Positions 7,306 through 10,698 of a DNA stretch of 10,698 nt are shown in pieces. Each line of letters begins with the position of its first letter. The stretch's first letter is position 1. Origin of the DNA: Planctomycetales bacterium (lineage in GTDB: Bacteria; Planctomycetota; SBBH01); the NCBI GenBank assembly GCA_005239795.1, contig SBBH01000122.1:1-10698 (forward strand), written 5' to 3'. A program made the position numbers and the translations under genes. The notes under the pieces were generated by a model. The model saw only the letters and a program-made list of their open reading frames with translations, did no database searches and was not told the origin of the DNA.

Positions 7306-8186
7306 TTCGGCGCCTCCCGACCGCTCTTCGCGGCGCCCCCCTCAACGCGGTCGGCTCGGATCTGAACGACGTCGAGCCCCTCGAAATCCGCCGCCAGCCT
7401 CACCACGATTTCGTGAAAGATGTTACCGGGGCGCGCCGATTCGACGGTCCCCACAAAAAGCCCCCGCGGGAACTTGGCGTCGTAGCCGGTGGTGACGACG
7501 CCGGCACCGGCGGAGACAGCCTGGTCATTCGGAACCATGTCGAGCGGCGCACGGATCCCCCCCGTCCCGCGGAGCACCCCCCGCACGGCTGGCTCACTCG
7601 GATGCGACCCCGGCTCTTCCGGCGCGCCTCCTCTGAGCGCGACAACGGCAACCTGGGCGGCGCTCGCCGGATCCGAAAGGAGCTGGATACGGGCTGAAAA
7701 TTCTCGCGCCTCGGCCACGCGCCCGACAAGCGCCTCTCCCGCGGCCACGGCGGCCCCCTCGACGACGCCGTCCTGCAGTCCCCGGTCTACCCAGATCATC
7801 CGGACCCAGGGGGAAGGGTCCACCCCCTCCACGCGGGCCGGGATCCACCGGGACGCTCCTCCGGAAAGGCGCGCTGTCAGCTCATGTTGCTCTCGCGCTT
7901 GGCGCGAGAGGAGCATGAGATCGCGTTCGCGTTCCACCAACCGCGCCTCGAGATCGGCCACGCGCTCGCGCAGGCGCCGGAACTCCGTTTCGGTGCGGCT
8001 GACACCCCGCATCCAGGCGAGGCCCGCCCCAGCCGCTTCGGCCGAGGCGCGCCCCACCCCAAGGAACGGCTGGACCGCCTGTCGGAAGAGTGCCGGCGCC
8101 GAGGCTCCGCCGTGGACGAGAACCACCAGAACCAGGAGCGACACCAGGTTCAGGATGGCGAAAAGACGTACGGGGAAGCGGCGCAT
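7302..8186 (-). CDS. mreC: Rod shape-determining protein MreC
   Basis: MreC is a bitopic periplasmic scaffold that binds and activates PBP2 in the elongasome. The 294-residue product has a short basic cytoplasmic start, one membrane helix (about 9-26), a coiled-coil stretch rich in E/R/L (about 63-105) and two C-terminal beta-barrel domains. The latter show LVGRVAEAREFSARIQLL, GVLRGTGG and the conserved block PRGLFVGTVES ending in ADFEGLDVVQI. I chose ATG 8186, although a TTG immediately before it (8189) is possible. No good Shine-Dalgarno sequence is visible upstream (the bases are CTCCTTTTTG), which is unusual because a 139-bp gap separates it from mreB. The C-terminal stop overlaps the mreD GTG by 4 nt. 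Confidence 0.95.
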   Translation of the reverse strand: MRRFPVRLFAILNLVSLLVLVVLVHGGASAPALFRQAVQPFLGVGRASAEAAGAGLAWMRGVSRTETEFRRLRERVADLEARLVERERDLMLLSRQAREQHELTARLSGGASRWIPARVEGVDPSPWVRMIWVDRGLQDGVVEGAAVAAGEALVGRVAEAREFSARIQLLSDPASAAQVAVVALRGGAPEEPGSHPSEPAVRGVLRGTGGIRAPLDMVPNDQAVSAGAGVVTTGYDAKFPRGLFVGTVESARPGNIFHEIVVRLAADFEGLDVVQIRADRVEGGAAKSGREAPK

Positions 8187-8277
8187 CAAAAAGGAGTGTC
8201 GATCGCCAAAGAACGAGTTTCAAGAAAGGGTTTCGTCCGTCGATCGGGGTTGTTGTTCACCAACCAGGAGAACACCT

Positions 8278-8325
8278 GCGAACGACGATCAACGAACGAC
8301 AAACGACAAGCAAAACGCCACGAGT
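8278..8325. repeat. 7-bp tandem repeat array just downstream of the mreB stop
   Basis: On the plus strand the units GCGAACG, ACGATCA, ACGAACG, ACAAACG and ACAAGCA run from about 8278, and a further ACGAGTC lies at 8320-8326 touching the mreB stop codon (8328-8326). Unit ACGAACG differs by one base from ACGAACC in ispH. The array occupies about a third of the mreB-mreC gap; no terminator-like hairpin with a T run accompanies it. Confidence 0.65.
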
Positions 8326-9390
8326 CTACAAGTCAGCGTCGTTGGCGAAAAAGCGCTTCCACTGGCGGGTCATGCCGTCAAGGTAGATGACAGTCCCTCG
8401 CGCCACGCAGGTCATCGGATCCTCGGCGCGCTTGACAGGAAGCCCGATCGCCTCTTCCAAAACCTTGTCCATCCCCCGGATCAGGGACCCCCCTCCGCAC
8501 AACGTCATGCCGCGGTCGACGAGGTCGGCCGCCAGCTCCGGCGGGGTGCTCTCCAGGGTCTCGCGCACCGATCCCACGATCTGCTCGATCGGTTCCCGGA
8601 TCGCCTCCCGGATCTCCTCGGAGGAAACGGTGATCTTTCGGGGAAGACCGGCCACCTGGTCCATCCCCTTCACCTCCATGCTCATCTCCTCCTCCAGGGG
8701 CGCGGCCGAGCCGATCTGGATCTTGACCCGTTCGGCGGTTGCCTCTCCCACGAGAAGGTTGTAGGTCCGGCGCAGGTGCGCGATGATCGCCTCGTCCATT
8801 CGGTCTCCGGCGGCGCGCAGAGAGTTTGAGGTCACGATCCCGGCGAGCGAAATCACCGCCACTTCCGTCGTGCCGCCGCCCACGTCGACGATCATGCTCG
8901 CCGTCGGCTCGATCACCGGAAGACCCGCCCCGATTGCGGCCGCCAAGGGCTCCGGAATCAGCTTCACAAGGCGCGCGCCGGCCCGCTCGGCGGCGTGCCT
9001 CACCGCGCGGCGCTCGACCGCCGTGATCCCCGAGGGGACCGACACCACCACGCGGGGGCGGCTCATCCAGGTGCGCCCGTGGACCCGCTCGATGAAATAC
9101 CGAAGCATCATCTCGGTGATCTCGAAGTCGGCGATGACGCCGTTTTTCATCGGACGGACGACAACGTAATCTCCGGGAGTCCTCCCGAGCATCTCCTTGG
9201 CGCGGTCCCCTACCGCAGGCCCTTCCTGGGTCATCAGGATCTCGGAGGTCCCCTTCTTGACGGCGACGACCGAGGGCTCCGAGAAGACGATCCCCTGCCC
9301 CTGAACGCAAACGAGGGTATTCGCGGTCCCGAGATCAATACCGAGATCTTTCGAGAAGAGACCGACGATGTTGGCAAAACCGGGAATCAT
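8326..9390 (-). CDS. mreB: Actin-like rod shape-determining protein MreB
   Basis: MreB forms membrane-bound antiparallel filaments that orient side-wall synthesis. The 354-residue product has the normal length (about 345) and all nucleotide-binding elements: phosphate-1 loop DLGIDLGTANTLV (15-27), RPMKNGVIADF (79-89), VPSGIT (118-123), PEPLAAAIGAGLP (146-158), phosphate-2 loop DVGGGTTEVAVISL (169-182), AERVKIQIGSA (219-229) and the adenosine loop CGGGSLIRGMDKV (298-310). The first ten residues (MIPGFANIVG) are hydrophobic and could serve as a membrane-targeting helix. ATG 9390 is the natural start; the only ribosome-site candidate is AGGCG in the palindrome just upstream. A promoter of its own sits in the 67-bp gap before it. 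The end of the gene abuts a 7-bp repeat array. Confidence 0.98.
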   Translation of the reverse strand: MIPGFANIVGLFSKDLGIDLGTANTLVCVQGQGIVFSEPSVVAVKKGTSEILMTQEGPAVGDRAKEMLGRTPGDYVVVRPMKNGVIADFEITEMMLRYFIERVHGRTWMSRPRVVVSVPSGITAVERRAVRHAAERAGARLVKLIPEPLAAAIGAGLPVIEPTASMIVDVGGGTTEVAVISLAGIVTSNSLRAAGDRMDEAIIAHLRRTYNLLVGEATAERVKIQIGSAAPLEEEMSMEVKGMDQVAGLPRKITVSSEEIREAIREPIEQIVGSVRETLESTPPELAADLVDRGMTLCGGGSLIRGMDKVLEEAIGLPVKRAEDPMTCVARGTVIYLDGMTRQWKRFFANDADL

Positions 9391-9395
9391 GAAGA

Positions 9396-9408
9396 CGCGC
9401 CTGGCGCG
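9396..9408. promoter_or_regulatory. Palindrome at the mreB transcription start (possible operator)
   Basis: CGCGCCTGGCGCG is a perfect 6+1+6 palindrome placed between the -10 element (9415-9410) and the mreB ATG (9390), covering the predicted start site near 9403. It could be a repressor site or simply a GC-rich stem in a very short leader. No regulator is identifiable from this window. Confidence 0.35.
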
Positions 9409-9409
9409 C

Positions 9410-9438
9410 TTTGTAACGGCTCTTTCTTAGAGGGTCAA
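9410..9438 (-). promoter_or_regulatory. Sigma70-type promoter for mreB
   Basis: On the minus strand TTGACC (9438-9433) and TACAAA (9415-9410) are spaced by exactly 17 nt, matching the consensus at 5 of 6 and 4 of 6 positions. Transcription would start near 9403 and leave a leader of about 13 nt before the mreB ATG. It would let the mre block be transcribed apart from the two upstream small genes. Confidence 0.55.
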
Positions 9439-9457
9439 GCGAAATCGAGGCGCCGCG

Positions 9458-9607
9458 TTATGCGGAGAAAATCCCCAGGAAGCCGTAATGGACGTCCATG
9501 TAGTAGAAGACAGCAGCCAGCGCCACGAGAAGAAAGAAAAGTCCCCCGGCGGCGAGACCTGTGTAGATGTCGTTCGAGTAGACTTTGCGCCGCGTCGGGG
9601 CAGGCAT
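9458..9607 (-). CDS. 49-residue single-pass membrane protein, unknown function
   Basis: This short frame reads MPAPTRRKVYSNDIYTGLAA, then a strong hydrophobic helix (about 19-36: AAGGLFFLLVALAAVFYY), and ends MDVHYGFLGIFSA. The basic N-terminus followed by one helix predicts an N-in, C-out inner-membrane peptide. It starts 6 nt after the stop of the coiled-coil gene and precedes mreB by 67 bp, so it belongs to the same transcription unit. The upstream GAGTAGAG gives a weak ribosome site, and coupling to the upstream gene is likely. I do not recognise a family. The clean membrane topology and tight spacing argue that it is real rather than a chance frame. Confidence 0.7.
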   Translation of the reverse strand: MPAPTRRKVYSNDIYTGLAAGGLFFLLVALAAVFYYMDVHYGFLGIFSA

Positions 9608-9613
9608 CGGACT

Positions 9614-10462
9614 CTACTCGATCACCGTGGCGACCTGGTCGCCGATCTTGATCGTTCCCTTTTGCATGCCGCGCACGAGCACCGCCCCAGCCCATGCGGG
9701 ATTCACGTCGGTCACCTGGATTTTCCCCATGAATTTGTCGTCGCGGATGACGCTGAATTGGTGGCCGACCTTCACCTGGTTGTTGGAGCCGACATTCAAG
9801 ACCACCACGCCCGAGGCCTCATCGACGGCCATCACCGTGCCGGTGATGCGGGGGAGGGCGCCACCCTCGATGTCATACCCCTGCTGTTTGAGCCTGGCGA
9901 GCATCTGCTCCCGCTGCCGAAGATCCGTCGAGGCCTGCTGGTACTTGCGCTCGAGGTCCACGGCGTCTCGTTGGAGCCCTTCCATTTGAGCCTCGAGATC
10001 AGCCAGACGTTTCACAGCGTCCTCCTTGATCTTGTGAGCACTCTCGGACTGTGCGCGCGCCTCGTCGCGCACGCTCTGGGCTACCTTCAGCTCCGCGTGA
10101 GCGTTCTGAATCTCTTGGTGGACGAGCGTCATGTTCGTCAAGGCGGCCTTCAGGCTCTCTTCCATTTCGCGCACCTGGCGGAACTGCTCATGCTGGGCCT
10201 TTTCAAACTGGGCAAGCATCGCCCGATCATGGTCCAGGGTTCTGTTCAGGAAATCGTTGCGGGCCGAGAGAATCATCCGGCTGGCCTCAAAGGACGACTT
10301 CTCCTCGCTCAACTTCTCCTTGAGCAAGGCGATTTCCTTCTGGGCGTCCTGGTACAACGCCCGGTAGTTGTGCGCGTGGGAGAAATAGGTGAGCTCCGAG
10401 AAGGCCAGGGCGACCGCGAGGATCAGGTTGGCGACGACGAAGATTTTGGTCAACGCGCTCAT
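9614..10462 (-). CDS. Membrane-anchored coiled-coil protein with C-terminal beta domain, unknown function
   Basis: This 282-residue product has an N-terminal signal anchor (about 5-22, KIFVVANLILAVALAFSE), a long charged helical region predicted to be coiled coil (about 36-195, rich in E/K/Q/R/A with regular Leu/Ala), and a compact C-terminal domain (about 204-282) of alternating hydrophobic strands: GTVMAVDEASGVVVLNVG, VGHQFSVIRDD, GKIQVTDVNP and GTIKIGDQVATV. That C-terminal pattern resembles uncharacterised proteins I recall from Planctomycetes. The overall plan (anchor, coiled coil, beta domain) parallels MreC without sequence similarity that I can see. It is the first full gene of the unit that leads into mreB, suggesting an envelope role. 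ATG 10462 has a poor ribosome site, but a 12-codon frame ends 3 nt before it. Confidence 0.8.
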   Translation of the reverse strand: MSALTKIFVVANLILAVALAFSELTYFSHAHNYRALYQDAQKEIALLKEKLSEEKSSFEASRMILSARNDFLNRTLDHDRAMLAQFEKAQHEQFRQVREMEESLKAALTNMTLVHQEIQNAHAELKVAQSVRDEARAQSESAHKIKEDAVKRLADLEAQMEGLQRDAVDLERKYQQASTDLRQREQMLARLKQQGYDIEGGALPRITGTVMAVDEASGVVVLNVGSNNQVKVGHQFSVIRDDKFMGKIQVTDVNPAWAGAVLVRGMQKGTIKIGDQVATVIE

Positions 10463-10465
10463 CGC

Positions 10466-10504
10466 TTAGAATTTGCGCACAAGATCTCCGAGATATTCAT
10501 TCAT
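10466..10504 (-). CDS. Possible 12-residue leader peptide before the coiled-coil gene
   Basis: ATG 10504 opens MNEYLGDLVRKF and stops at TAA 10468-10466, 3 nt before the next gene. GGGGGG and AGAGGG lie just upstream as ribosome-site candidates, whereas the downstream ATG has none. Its ATG overlaps by 4 nt the stop of a still shorter frame (10524-10501, MRGAQRA). It could couple translation into the coiled-coil gene; chance cannot be excluded at this length. Confidence 0.3.
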   Translation of the reverse strand: MNEYLGDLVRKF

Positions 10505-10563
10505 GCCCTCTGAGCCCCCCTCATGAAACACAACAGTTATCTACGCGCGGCGCCTTAAGCAGA

Positions 10564-10592
10564 ACGATAAGCCATGCGGCCCGGCGCGTCAA
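10564..10592 (-). promoter_or_regulatory. Sigma70-type promoter for the coiled-coil/mre operon
   Basis: On the minus strand TTGACG (10592-10587) and TATCGT (10569-10564) are spaced by exactly 17 nt, matching the consensus at 5 of 6 and 4 of 6 positions. Transcription would start near 10557 and leave a leader of about 95 nt that contains the two mini-ORFs. This is the best promoter in the window and sits directly upstream of the first gene. Confidence 0.6.
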
Positions 10593-10605
10593 CAAGTTCG
10601 CGCCG
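10582..10605. promoter_or_regulatory. Inverted repeat overlapping the operon -35 element (possible operator)
   Basis: CGGCGCG (10582-10588) and CGCGCCG (10599-10605) are perfect 7-bp inverted arms around a 10-bp centre. The -35 element TTGACG lies across the centre and one arm, so a dimeric protein bound here would cover it. The half-site GGCGCG recurs in the palindrome before mreB. In a GC-rich genome such arms can arise by chance. Confidence 0.35.
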
Positions 10606-10698
10606 CGAGTTTCCCCAGTTTGTGCACAGATCCCTGCTCATGCCAAAGTGGCGTGATTCTATACCGGCTGGTTCCATAATAGGAGAAACCTTCCAGCC
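10606..10698. other. Non-coding right edge of the window
   Basis: I see no convincing gene in the last 93 bp. There is an 8-bp palindrome TGTGCACA at about 10620-10627 and a 6-bp inverted repeat (CCGGCTGG side and CCAGCC at the very end) around an AT-rich core. Neither is strong enough to call a terminator or a divergent promoter. Confidence 0.4.

Noticed and set aside
8248..8265. Hairpin GGTTG/CAACC in the mreB-mreC gap as a terminator
   Set aside because: Only 5 bp with an 8-nt loop and no T run on the transcribed strand.
9488..10513. Plus-strand open frame of 341 codons opposite the coiled-coil gene
   Set aside because: Leu/His/Asp-rich product is the usual mirror image of a Glu/Lys/Gln coiled coil; no ribosome site or motif.
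10614..10645. Sigma54 promoter around TGGCATG
   Set aside because: The GG and GC elements are not at the required 10-bp spacing; GA stands where GC is needed.
1..10698. tRNA, rRNA, CRISPR arrays, transposases
   Set aside because: Looked for on both strands by eye; no clover-leaf, direct repeat-spacer pattern or transposase motif was seen.

Overview
The window is a high-GC, gene-dense bacterial stretch. Nearly every gene lies on the minus strand, so it reads from right (10698) to left (1). It encodes a Gram-negative-type rod elongation machine (MreB, MreC, MreD, PBP2, RodA), the last enzyme of the MEP isoprenoid pathway (IspH, of the long plant/cyanobacterial-like form) and both subunits of succinyl-CoA synthetase. 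The IspH subtype, the membrane-anchored coiled-coil protein ahead of mreB and a HINT-type toxin fragment suggest an uncultivated lineage near Planctomycetota/PVC or another candidate phylum. This placement comes from remembered resemblance, not a search, and is weak.

Layout in transcription order. 10698-10505 is non-coding and carries a good sigma70-type promoter (-35 at 10592-10587, -10 at 10569-10564) inside an inverted repeat. Two chained mini-ORFs then lead into a 282-residue coiled-coil membrane protein (10462-9614) and a 49-residue single-pass membrane protein (9607-9458). A second promoter with a palindrome at its start site precedes mreB (9390-8326). After a 139-bp gap, mreC, mreD, mrdA, rodA and ispH follow with a 4-nt stop/start overlap at each of the four junctions. 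sucC starts 4 nt after ispH, and sucD follows after 67 bp. The left end (452-1) has lower GC and holds a 99-residue secreted ORF made of a signal peptide plus the last strands of a HINT domain.

The elongasome genes form one translationally coupled block: the MreB scaffold, the MreC/MreD membrane link, PBP2 transpeptidase and RodA glycosyltransferase. IspH makes IPP/DMAPP, the precursor of the lipid carrier this machine consumes. SucCD is TCA-cycle metabolism riding on the same transcript.

The main oddities are four. (1) A degenerate 7-bp tandem repeat family (consensus about A-Y-G-A-R-Y-C) occurs in three places: just after the mreB stop, between sucC and sucD as an inverted array, and inside the ispH reading frame as about 11 extra residues. 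(2) ispH is split by a frameshift near 2962. (3) The orphan HINT C-terminal fragment has the size of a split-intein C-half. (4) The two small genes at the head of the mre operon are not part of the textbook cluster. No RNA genes, CRISPR arrays or transposases were seen.
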